Below, in pieces: positions 18,519 to 25,542 of a DNA stretch of 59,804 nt; the first letter of the stretch is position 1; every line of letters starts with the position of its first letter. The stretch comes from Actinomycetes bacterium. Lineage in GTDB: Bacteria > Actinomycetota > Acidimicrobiia > Acidimicrobiales > Palsa-688. The notes under the pieces were generated by a model, which worked only from the letters and a program-made list of their open reading frames with translations, ran no database searches and was not told the DNA's origin. Both the position numbers and the translations under genes were made by a program. The DNA is taken from contig JAJYMM010000191.1 in NCBI GenBank assembly GCA_021787035.1, forward strand, positions 1 to 59,804, written 5' to 3'.

Positions 18519-19008
18519 TTCCCGTGCGCGTCTTCGCGCCGCCCTCGCCGGTGCCCCGGGTTTGGTCGCCCATTGCAGTCGGCCCGCGGTGGGCCCGGGG
18601 CACTGTCACATCAGCGGCTGTGTGGGGCTCGCCCGCTCGACAGTCACTTGTTCGTGATCCGTTGGTTTCCTTCGCGGGTTACAGCGGGTTACAGCGAAGG
18701 CCTGTTCAGCAACCTTGGCCATTGACACCGCCGCCAGCGCGCGGATGTGCGGCCGCGGGTAGCAGACCCGACAATGAGGGGCGCGACCTCGCGCGAGGCT
18801 GTAGGCCCATCGCCTTGCAGCTGTCCTTTGGTGGTAGGTGTCAATGCTGGCCGCGACGCCGACAGACAGGTGGTGCCCAACAGGGTCTAGGCGCGGCCTC
18901 CTAGGAGCCGCTGTCCCGAGGAGCTCAGGGTGCTCGAGGGCAGCCTGAGCCTTGCTCGGCTGCCCGCCGGCATACAGCGGAGCCCCCGCAAGCGATCGGG
19001 CTAAACGT
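18519..19008. other. 490-bp gene-free region with a distant inverted repeat
   Basis: No convincing gene is seen on either strand. It holds a direct repeat of CGGGTTACAG (two copies, 18675-18694). It also holds a perfect 10-bp inverted repeat, CATTGACACC at 18720-18729 and GGTGTCAATG at 18837-18846, with short further pairing outside. It separates the plus-strand YwiC-like gene from the minus-strand secreted-protein cluster. Confidence 0.6.
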
Positions 19009-20640
19009 TCACTTCACGACTGTGATGGCGAACCTAAGAGCAGGGAGGTTATAGCCGAGCGCTAGAGCCGGTTCGTCGCGGGCGTAGGTCAGCATGGGCA
19101 CCATGCCGTAGGGCGTGTTCGCGAAGGAAGGGGAGAGGCTGTAGAGCATCGGGTAGATGTCTATCAGGTGGGTCCCCGGGCCACCGGTGGCGTAGAGGTT
19201 GAGTACCACGTCCCCATTGGAGTTGAAGCCGCAGCCGTAGCCTATGTAGCTGTTGTCGTAATCCACGGCGATTGTGTTGTCCACCTGGGTCCAGCCCACT
19301 CCCTTTAGGTGGATAGTAAATGGCTGGCCCTCTTTGACCACGGGCGATGACACGCCGTTGCCGACGATGCTCTCTTCCACGTAAAACGGTACTTGGGCGA
19401 GCACGTGGTTGTTTTGCACGAGCTGGACCACGTGCCAGCCGCCGAGGCCGTCGGGGACGGTGATGTCAGTGCGTAGCGAACCCGCTGACGGCGTGCTGCT
19501 GCCGAGGGGCGTGGATTCGTAAGACCAACAGATGCTCTTGCAGTTGACGCGGTTGCCCACGACCGTCGCCCACTCGAGGGTCACCGGGGCCGCGGTGGCG
19601 ATCCCCGAGGCGGTGATGGCCACCTTGTCGCCAACCTGGCCTTTGGTCGTCGCGAGCTTGGCGACGACGCCGCTTTTGGCCGTCAGGCTGCCTGGGATGA
19701 GCGTTGTGCGCGCACTTGTGGTAGCTGCGACGTTGGCGGGCCAGTCAATTGCCGGTGGGGGAGGACCGTCGTCCTTGGTGACCGTGAAGATGGCAGTGGC
19801 GCCGTTGGTGTAGGGGATGGGCGACTGCGGCACGTTTAGGTAGAGATAGCTGATCGCGTTGCCTATTTGGATGAAGTGATTTCCCACCGGGCCCGCTGCC
19901 CGGATGGTTGCGGTGGCAATGCCCCGGGTCCAGTTGGCCATGAGCTCACCCACGTAATGATTGTCCCAGAGCAGTTCGGCACCCGCCGTATAGAGGCTTG
20001 GGGCGAGACCGCTATAGGTGATCGTGATCGGGGTCCCGATCGGGCCGCTCTTGGGCGTAACCGTGAGCGTTCGCATCACTGTGAACCCCCCGTGGGCCAT
20101 CTCTATGCCGTTTATGACGGCGTAGATGTCGTGGATGCCCCCCCAGTCGGCGGGCACCTTCCAGGACGCTTCGAAAGCGCCCTTCGCGTTTGTGGTCACG
20201 GTCTTCGCGACGACGTTGAAGTACTTGTAATCTGTTCCTCGATAGCTGACCGTGTCCGGGGCGGTTTGCGCTAGCCAGGTAGCGTCGGCCGTCGACCAAG
20301 TGAGCTCCACCGAAGCGTTGGGTTGTAGTCCCGAGCCCGAGATCGTCATTGGCGTCCCGATCACGCCCTGGTCGGGGGTGACCGAGAGTAGGCCCATGTT
20401 GGTGCTCTCTCGCGCCGGCTTGGCGACTGGACCGGGCAAGTTGGGGACCCCTGGGATGGCAGGGGAGCGCAGCGCCGTGACACCAGCCGGGACGTTGGGC
20501 CACGCCGGCAACGCGCTAGCCGACGCGGCGGTCTTTGGTGTGGCGCTTGCGCTCGAGGCCGCCGCCAACGGACCGGCCACGAGACAGCCGGCCAGGCCTG
20601 AGGCCAGGGCAAGGCGCATAGATGTTGCTTTCCTGGGCAT
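19009..20640 (-). CDS. Secreted multi-domain IPT/TIG-like beta-sandwich protein
   Basis: A 543-residue protein with an N-terminal signal peptide (LALASGLAGCLVAGPLAAASSASA). It carries at least three repeats of the type (S/T)VTP-x-x-G-x-IGTP-(M/I)TI-(S/T)-x-SGL, characteristic of IPT/TIG immunoglobulin-like domains, at roughly 86-180, 190-290 and 340-430. There is no catalytic motif, no LPXTG and no C-terminal membrane anchor. It is probably a cell-surface or cell-wall-associated protein. It lies downstream of two smaller secreted proteins on the same strand, 107 bp from the nearest. Confidence 0.7.
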   Translation of the reverse strand: MPRKATSMRLALASGLAGCLVAGPLAAASSASATPKTAASASALPAWPNVPAGVTALRSPAIPGVPNLPGPVAKPARESTNMGLLSVTPDQGVIGTPMTISGSGLQPNASVELTWSTADATWLAQTAPDTVSYRGTDYKYFNVVAKTVTTNAKGAFEASWKVPADWGGIHDIYAVINGIEMAHGGFTVMRTLTVTPKSGPIGTPITITYSGLAPSLYTAGAELLWDNHYVGELMANWTRGIATATIRAAGPVGNHFIQIGNAISYLYLNVPQSPIPYTNGATAIFTVTKDDGPPPPAIDWPANVAATTSARTTLIPGSLTAKSGVVAKLATTKGQVGDKVAITASGIATAAPVTLEWATVVGNRVNCKSICWSYESTPLGSSTPSAGSLRTDITVPDGLGGWHVVQLVQNNHVLAQVPFYVEESIVGNGVSSPVVKEGQPFTIHLKGVGWTQVDNTIAVDYDNSYIGYGCGFNSNGDVVLNLYATGGPGTHLIDIYPMLYSLSPSFANTPYGMVPMLTYARDEPALALGYNLPALRFAITVVK

Positions 20641-20747
20641 TTAGCTTCCTTCTTGTAGTACCGGCTGTCTTGGGTGCCAAAGGGCTAGGCGAGGTGGGGC
20701 TGTGGCCGGCAACGGCCGGCGGGAGCCCCACCTCGAGATGAGCTGAC

Positions 20748-21320
20748 TCAGCTCTCGACGATGGTCAGCTGAGATGGCGGCGGAGTGCCACGTTGACTGA
20801 ACACGCCCTGTTGTTGGGGGACGTTCCCGACTTTCTTGGTCGTAACTTGCACGCTGAAGCCGAGCGTCCCGAAGGGGTAGTTCTTGGGGACGGTCCATGC
20901 GGCGGTCCAGAAGGGGTCCTTGGGGCCGTAGGCCATCTTTATCGGCTTCTCGCCGGGGATCTTGACAACAGCCGAGAGGACATTCGCCGGGGTGAGGTTC
21001 GTGCCGCCGGTTGCAGCCTCGATCCCCCACATCCGAAAGGCCATCGTCTGGCCGCGCTGGAACATGTTGGTGATCGCGCAGGAAGCGGCGGGCTTGGGGG
21101 AGCCCCCGGCCGTCACGGTGTCCACGTACATGAACACGGCGTGCTTCCCAGCGCCTTGGACGGGGACGGGCAACGTCGTCGGTGTGGTTGCCTTCTTTGC
21201 GTTGACCATGGTCGTGTTGGCACTCGCGACCGGCGCCTGCGCGCTGATAATGGCAGTGGCCATGGATGCCGTCACCAGGATGGCACCCAGGCCTGCCGCT
21301 GCCCCGCTGAGCTTGTTCAT
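20748..21320 (-). CDS. Secreted hypothetical protein with Ig-like features
   Basis: A 190-residue exported protein. The start is ATG 21320, preceded by GAGGAAAGG. The N-terminus MNKLSGAAAGLGAILVTAS is a signal peptide strikingly similar to that of the neighbouring gene at 21751-21996 (VNKLSTAVVGLGAIF), so the two may share an ancestor or export route. The mature part has FWTAAWTVPKNYPFGTLGFSVQV, reminiscent of a beta-sandwich, and one conserved-looking Cys (AASCAITNMF). The function is unknown. It lies upstream of the large IPT/TIG protein and may be part of the same surface structure. Confidence 0.65.
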   Translation of the reverse strand: MNKLSGAAAGLGAILVTASMATAIISAQAPVASANTTMVNAKKATTPTTLPVPVQGAGKHAVFMYVDTVTAGGSPKPAASCAITNMFQRGQTMAFRMWGIEAATGGTNLTPANVLSAVVKIPGEKPIKMAYGPKDPFWTAAWTVPKNYPFGTLGFSVQVTTKKVGNVPQQQGVFSQRGTPPPSQLTIVES

Positions 21321-21564
21321 TGGTCTATCCCTTTCCTCTCGCTTGCGATGTTTCGGTGGCAAAAAAGGGGGCCGGCAATCAGGTTCCCTTCTCGTACAGG
21401 GCTTTGCCCGCCTGGCCGAGCAGGGACGCTACGACATGGCTTGGGGCCATTTGGTAGTGCCCTCGTTGCGGTCCAGTGCTTCGACTGAGGTGAACTACAT
21501 GGCGCGACGCCACATATTTCTTACCCATTTGGTTAGCTTGCCACCTGAGACCTTTCCCCAGTTA

Positions 21565-21578
21565 GGGCAGAAGGTCCC
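21565..21578. promoter_or_regulatory. DosR-like box in the 430-bp gap upstream of the 21320 gene
   Basis: GGGCAGAAGGTCCC (reverse complement GGGACCTTCTGCCC) flanked by TTA and TTAG. A weaker copy begins at 21547. It is about 250 bp before the minus-strand start at 21320, further away than most. No gene is visible in 21321-21750. Confidence 0.45.
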
Positions 21579-21750
21579 TTAGTTGCTAGAGGAAGCGCCC
21601 AACTTGGCATAGTGGCCCGTCTTGTTAGGGTTTCATCTGCTGAGGAATCTCGCGCGATTACTTCGCCCCCGCGCAGAGGCACAGCATGTTGTCGGGCGCA
21701 CTTTGCAGTTGAAGTTGGGGGCTTCTTGCGGGCTGGGGTGCCGAAGCCGT

Positions 21751-21996
21751 CTAGGCCTTGGGGGCCGTCGTCGTGGTTGCTGAGGCGCCAGAAGTGGTCG
21801 TGGCCTTGGCGGTCGTCGGGCTGACCGTCGTCGTGGTGGCTGAGGCGCCAGAAGTGGTCGTCGCCTTCGCGGTCGTCGGGCTGACCGTCGTGACGGTGGA
21901 CGAAGCCGGCCCTTCGAGGGTGATGACGGCCGAGCCTATGGCCGCGACCCCGAAGATGGCCCCCAGGCCGACCACTGCCGTGCTGAGCTTGTTCAC
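21751..21996 (-). CDS. Secreted Thr/Ala-rich peptide with two SGASAT motifs
   Basis: An 81-residue protein from GTG 21996. Residues 1 to about 28 are a signal peptide or membrane anchor (VNKLSTAVVGLGAIFGVAAI). The remainder is two tandem 20-residue repeats containing VSPTTAK and TTTSGASATT. SGASAT resembles the (S/T)-G-A-(S/T)-x-(S/T) acceptor motif where ApbE attaches FMN, and ApbE is the next gene upstream. That makes a tiny flavin carrier possible, but Thr/Ser/Ala-rich linkers can produce the motif by chance. No FMN-binding fold is present. An upstream in-frame extension to 22089 has no signal-like start and is rejected. Confidence 0.6.
   Translation of the reverse strand: MNKLSTAVVGLGAIFGVAAIGSAVITLEGPASSTVTTVSPTTAKATTTSGASATTTTVSPTTAKATTTSGASATTTTAPKA
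21781..21900. repeat. 60-bp direct tandem repeat, two copies
   Basis: Positions 21781-21840 and 21841-21900 are near-identical over 60 bp and encode the duplicated 20-residue block of the secreted peptide. Differences are few and mostly silent. Confidence 0.92.
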
Positions 21997-22092
21997 CGGG
22001 CGACTCCCTCCGTGCTGTTGGGACGTACAATGCCGATCGTATACTAGAAAAGTGCCGAAATTCATGGGGAAGGTCCAGGGGCGCGGCAATTA

Positions 22093-22106
22093 GGGCCCAA
22101 GGTCCA
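22093..22106. promoter_or_regulatory. DosR-like box between apbE and the SGASAT peptide gene
   Basis: GGGCCCAAGGTCCA (reverse complement TGGACCTTGGGCCC) is about 100 bp upstream of the GTG at 21996. It lies just after the apbE stop, so the peptide gene may have its own promoter. Confidence 0.5.
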
Positions 22107-22121
22107 TTAGCGGAGTAGTCG

Positions 22122-23177
22122 TTAGACGTTGGTCGGCCACCCCCCGCTGATCTCCACGCCCCCGGCCTGGCGCACGAGCCTTGCTGGCAATCCTCGCTCG
22201 CGGAGCCACTCGAGGCCGGGCTCGCCCATAACTATCGCAGCGGTGCTGGCGGCGTTTGCCATGAGGCAGGAACTTGCGGCCGCCGTCACGAGCACCCATG
22301 GGCTCAAGGCGACGTCGCCGGTCCTCGGGTCGACGATGTGGTGTAGTTCGCGCCCACCCCGTCGCCAGGTCCGCACGGCGGTGCCGGAACTGGCCATGCC
22401 ACCAGAGGATATGCTCACCACGGTCGTCGTCTGTTCGGGAGGCGTGGACGAATCGAGGGCCAGTCCGATAGGCCAGCCACCTTCGGGCGCGTCGCCGGCC
22501 ACGGCGATGTCACCGGCTAGGTTGACGAGTACCCCGGTGCCGAGGGACCTGGCGATGCCCGCCGCGGCGCGGTCCGCGGCGTAGGCCTTCGCCGATGACC
22601 CGAGGTCGAGCGCGACACCTTCTGGCACGCGCAGCGTGCGGCGCTCGGCGTCGAGTTCGAGGCAACGCCAACCGGGTGCCGGGACCGCCGCGCTTTGCAG
22701 TGACGGCCCCGACGTGACGACGTTGGTCCAGTCGCGGTCGTAGCCGAGAGCTGCCACGGCGGCGCCTACCGTGGGGTCAACCGCTCCTCCTGTCGCTTCG
22801 GCCACCTTGGTCGCGGCGGAGATCAGCTCCCAGAGCAACGGCGAGATGGGGACAGGCCTCCCTCCCGAGGCCCCTACCTTGGAGATCTCTGAGTCGGGGC
22901 GGAAACGGCTGCAAGTCCGGTCGAGCTCGCCGAGCGCCGCACGAAGCTGAGCTTCGGCAGGGCCGAGCGCTTTGGGGTCGACAGTGAGGACCGAGACGAT
23001 GACGCCCAAGGCGGCAAAAGTGGATGTCGCCAATCTCGGGCCGGGGGCCCCGTCTTGGACCGGAACGCCTGGATGTTGGCTTCGTTTCGGCCGCTCCTCC
23101 CGGGTCGGGCCCATAGCGCGGCGCGTGGCAGCAGGTGGCGCCGCTGTAGGGCTCTTACCCTTTGCACTGTTGGGCAT
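22122..23177 (-). CDS. apbE: ApbE-type FAD:protein FMN transferase
   Basis: A 351-residue enzyme that transfers FMN from FAD to Thr/Ser of target proteins in a Mg-dependent reaction. Family motifs are LDLGSSAKAYAADRAA, VNLAGDIAVAG, SSGGMASSGT and HHIVDPRTG, followed by the Mg-binding VTAAASSCLMANAAST. The first ~50 residues are Pro/Ala/Arg-rich with no obvious signal peptide, and a later start (Met22) is possible. It lies 41 bp downstream of the large membrane protein on the same strand and upstream of small secreted proteins, which suggests an extracytoplasmic flavoprotein target. Confidence 0.88.
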   Translation of the reverse strand: MPNSAKGKSPTAAPPAATRRAMGPTREERPKRSQHPGVPVQDGAPGPRLATSTFAALGVIVSVLTVDPKALGPAEAQLRAALGELDRTCSRFRPDSEISKVGASGGRPVPISPLLWELISAATKVAEATGGAVDPTVGAAVAALGYDRDWTNVVTSGPSLQSAAVPAPGWRCLELDAERRTLRVPEGVALDLGSSAKAYAADRAAAGIARSLGTGVLVNLAGDIAVAGDAPEGGWPIGLALDSSTPPEQTTTVVSISSGGMASSGTAVRTWRRGGRELHHIVDPRTGDVALSPWVLVTAAASSCLMANAASTAAIVMGEPGLEWLRERGLPARLVRQAGGVEISGGWPTNV

Positions 23178-23218
23178 CGTCTTTGTTCGTTAGGTCCTAT
23201 TGAAATGGCGTTGTCTGC

Positions 23219-24778
23219 TCAGTGGGCTGTGGCGTGTTGGCCGTCATCCGGCGCGGCTAGGGCTTTAGCGTGGGCGTGGGGGTTGTCCTCAGGGGGGCCT
23301 AAGGGGACTTGTTTGGGCGGGCCGATCGCGAAGAGCTCGACTGCGGCTCCGGCAAGGATGAGTCCTTGGCCTGCCATGTACAAGATCGCACCCCACGCGC
23401 TGAGGCTCCAGCTGTTCGCGTGTGCAGGTGTCGCGAACGCCCAGCCCCCCATGCCCACCGTGCTCACGACCATTCCCCCGATAACGGCCCCCGCGACCCA
23501 ATGTTTCAGCGTCGGACCTATCTTCCAGGTGCTCGCGAGCAGCTCGGCCGCGACGAGGAAGACTGCGATGATGGGGAGGGACCCGAAGGCCAGCAACAGG
23601 TGGGTCCTCGTGAATACCTGGTCGTTTGTGGCACCGATGGCTGGCTGCGTGCCCACCCCGAAGTAGCTCTCGTTGAGCTCGATGTAGTAGCCGTAGATAA
23701 ACACTACGAGAGCGGCCATCACGTAGCTCATGTAGACCGCGAGGCGGACCGGGTTGAAGCGGTCTCGGACGACACCCGCGAACTTCTGGAATGTACCCCA
23801 AATCTCAGGCGTCATGACGCCTGCCAAGACGAGGGCGCCCAGCCCGACCAGGCCGCTGAAGGTGTAGTCCATGGGCAGGCCGTTCACGCCGCCCGCGCCG
23901 TAGGGGAACCACCTTGGGATCACGAAGGTCCCGAGGGCCGAGACGGTATATATGCCGGAGTAGAGGGCGATGCCCCCGAGCATTATGCCCACTGCCCCGC
24001 GGGCGGCCTGCTTTCGCACGCCGGCGAGCCTCGAGTAGCCGAATGCCTCGGCCGCGAGGAACACGATCCCCGCCATGAACGAGGGGAGCAGGCCCCGCGA
24101 GTGTGCCTCGATGATGCCCGAGGTGAGCGCTCCCGAGGTCTTGCCTTGCGCCTCGGCCCAGAAGTTCCAGCTGACGCCCACCACTGAAGCGGCCTCGGCG
24201 ATGCCGAAGACCACGAAGGTGAGTACGGAGATGCCGGCGAAGAAGAGCGCCCAGTGTATCTCGGCCTTCTGGCCGACCATTTTCTCGCCCAAGGGCGGCC
24301 AGAAGGCCGCCCAGGCGAGGTCGGCTACGAAGAGCGCGGTAACGGCGAACAGCTCGATCGTGCACGGCATGATGATCCAGTAGCCGAAGTCGACGAGCGA
24401 GGCCATGTGGTGCTCAGTCCCGTAACCGAGGATCATGAACCCGGCACCCTCCAGGATCGCGACCAGGGCGCTGTGGGAGACGACATATTTGACCCAGTTG
24501 TGCGTGGTGAAGACCCGTGTGCACAAGATGAGGAACAACAGGGCCGCGGGCAGCATGAGGGCGTGGTAAAACCACGATTGCGTCGCCGTGAAATCGCCGC
24601 TGTTGGGGGAATAGGGGAGCTGGGTGTCGGATAGCCAGGGCACCGTGACGAAACTTGCCACTCCCACCAGCACGATCCACAACATGATGAGCCGGGCCAT
24701 CGACGACGAAAAGATGTCGAGCTTTGCATCCGATAGGTGTAGTTCGGTGGCCTGGCTTGGCTCGACGGTCGTGGTCAT
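23219..24778 (-). CDS. Polytopic membrane protein, possibly heme-copper-oxidase subunit-I-like
   Basis: A 519-residue protein with about 12-13 hydrophobic helices and a His-rich cytoplasmic tail (DDGQHATAH). ATG at 24778 follows AGGAAGG, and a longer start to 24934 is rejected. Two intramembrane His, His72 (WFYHALMLPAALL) and His393 (RTHLLLAFGSLPII), occupy positions like the low-spin heme ligands of heme-copper oxidases and NO reductases. I cannot find the three CuB His or the HPE motif, so it is not a normal oxidase. I call it a possible b-type cytochrome of this superfamily. An unrelated transporter-like fold cannot be excluded. It is clustered with ApbE and a small two-helix membrane protein. 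Confidence 0.5.
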   Translation of the reverse strand: MTTTVEPSQATELHLSDAKLDIFSSSMARLIMLWIVLVGVASFVTVPWLSDTQLPYSPNSGDFTATQSWFYHALMLPAALLFLILCTRVFTTHNWVKYVVSHSALVAILEGAGFMILGYGTEHHMASLVDFGYWIIMPCTIELFAVTALFVADLAWAAFWPPLGEKMVGQKAEIHWALFFAGISVLTFVVFGIAEAASVVGVSWNFWAEAQGKTSGALTSGIIEAHSRGLLPSFMAGIVFLAAEAFGYSRLAGVRKQAARGAVGIMLGGIALYSGIYTVSALGTFVIPRWFPYGAGGVNGLPMDYTFSGLVGLGALVLAGVMTPEIWGTFQKFAGVVRDRFNPVRLAVYMSYVMAALVVFIYGYYIELNESYFGVGTQPAIGATNDQVFTRTHLLLAFGSLPIIAVFLVAAELLASTWKIGPTLKHWVAGAVIGGMVVSTVGMGGWAFATPAHANSWSLSAWGAILYMAGQGLILAGAAVELFAIGPPKQVPLGPPEDNPHAHAKALAAPDDGQHATAH

Positions 24779-24806
24779 GGGGTTCGTCCTTCCTCTTGCA
24801 CGCCTC

Positions 24807-25158
24807 TCAGGCGGCCAGGGCGATCGCCAGGAGCAAGACGACCGCCCCCATGGAGAGAGCAGAGATAGTAGACCAAAGGGCGAGTTCCCTTTTGCCCCAA
24901 ACGACTGGGGCCATCGGGACTCTTGCGCTCGCATGGCCGTCCCTGTACAGGGTGGCGATCGCCCAGGTGTGCAAGCGCCAGAAGGGCGCTGTGCCGGCGT
25001 GAGGCGCGACGAGCACGACCCCAGTCAATGCAACCAAGACGAACGTGAGGTCGACGTGGGGGTTTCACGAAGGCCAGGTACGTGCGCAGGGTCGCGCCTG
25101 ACCGTTCGGCTTGCAAGCTGGCCGTTTGGCGCCCAGGCGTTACCTTGAGCAGTGCCAT
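24807..25158 (-). pseudogene. Small two-helix membrane protein, frame broken at a 5-base homopolymer
   Basis: Reading from ATG 25158 gives MALLKVTPGRQ... up to FVKP and then leaves frame at a run of five G (25058-25062, C on the coding strand). Dropping one base joins it to HVDLTFVLVALTGVVLVAP and continues to a stop at 24807, for a 116-residue protein. The predicted segments are a membrane helix at about 37-52, a polar middle (FWRLHTWAIATLYRDGH) and a C-terminal helix. The exact codon sum after the correction suggests a real gene with a sequencing error or a very recent mutation. It is 28 bp upstream of the large membrane protein and is likely its small partner. Confidence 0.6.
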
Positions 25159-25194
25159 ACGACAACCGTAAGAGGCCGACAAGGCTTCGATTTA

Positions 25195-25208
25195 GGGCCG
25201 AAGGTAAT
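25195..25208. promoter_or_regulatory. DosR-like half-site upstream of the small membrane protein
   Basis: GGGCCGAAGGTAAT keeps one perfect half and the AAGGT centre. It lies about 44 bp before the ATG at 25158 on the minus strand. Confidence 0.4.
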
Positions 25209-25328
25209 GCCCAGCGAAGCCGAAGGTCACGTACGGGTACGAGAGACCGGAAGTTGCGCCTCTGGGCGGCATACTCTAAACTAAAGTTGCCCTGCAACGG
25301 GTCTGAGCGCTCTTAGGAGGAGTCGACG

Positions 25329-25370
25329 ATGGAGGTCGGTATCACCGCGCGCGGTCGCCGCGAGCGGTGA
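25329..25370 (+). CDS. Putative 13-codon leader peptide
   Basis: ATG at 25329 opens a 13-codon reading frame (MEVGITARGRRER then TGA) preceded by a strong AGGAGG six to eight bases upstream. It is Arg-rich at its end and lies about 170 bp before the GltD-like/PFOR operon. It could be a leader peptide or a chance ORF. The rest of the 25159-25542 gap holds only the DosR-like sites. Confidence 0.3.
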   Translation: MEVGITARGRRER

Positions 25371-25503
25371 TGCTACATGGGCGGTCGCGCCGGACGCCAA
25401 TGGTAGTGCCGAGTCGCCCCCGACCCGCCGCCGACCCTAAGGGAGGCATGGGCTGTGCACGACGGCAACTGCCGTGGAGGTCCTCCGTCGAGCGGGGCCT
25501 TTA

Positions 25504-25517
25504 GGGACCAGGGGCCC
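25504..25517. promoter_or_regulatory. DosR-like box upstream of the gltD-nifJ operon
   Basis: GGGACCAGGGGCCC, an intact match to GGGAC-N4-GGCCC, in the context TTAGGGACCAGGGGCCCTAC. The centre is 33-45 bp before the possible ATG starts at 25543 and 25555. Confidence 0.6.
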
Positions 25518-25542
25518 TACTGGCGCGGAGCTAGGCAGCGCG

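Noticed and set aside
18032-18904. 290-residue ORF overlapping the YwiC-like gene and the gap
   Set aside because: It is an out-of-frame shadow of a clear membrane protein that runs into non-coding DNA.
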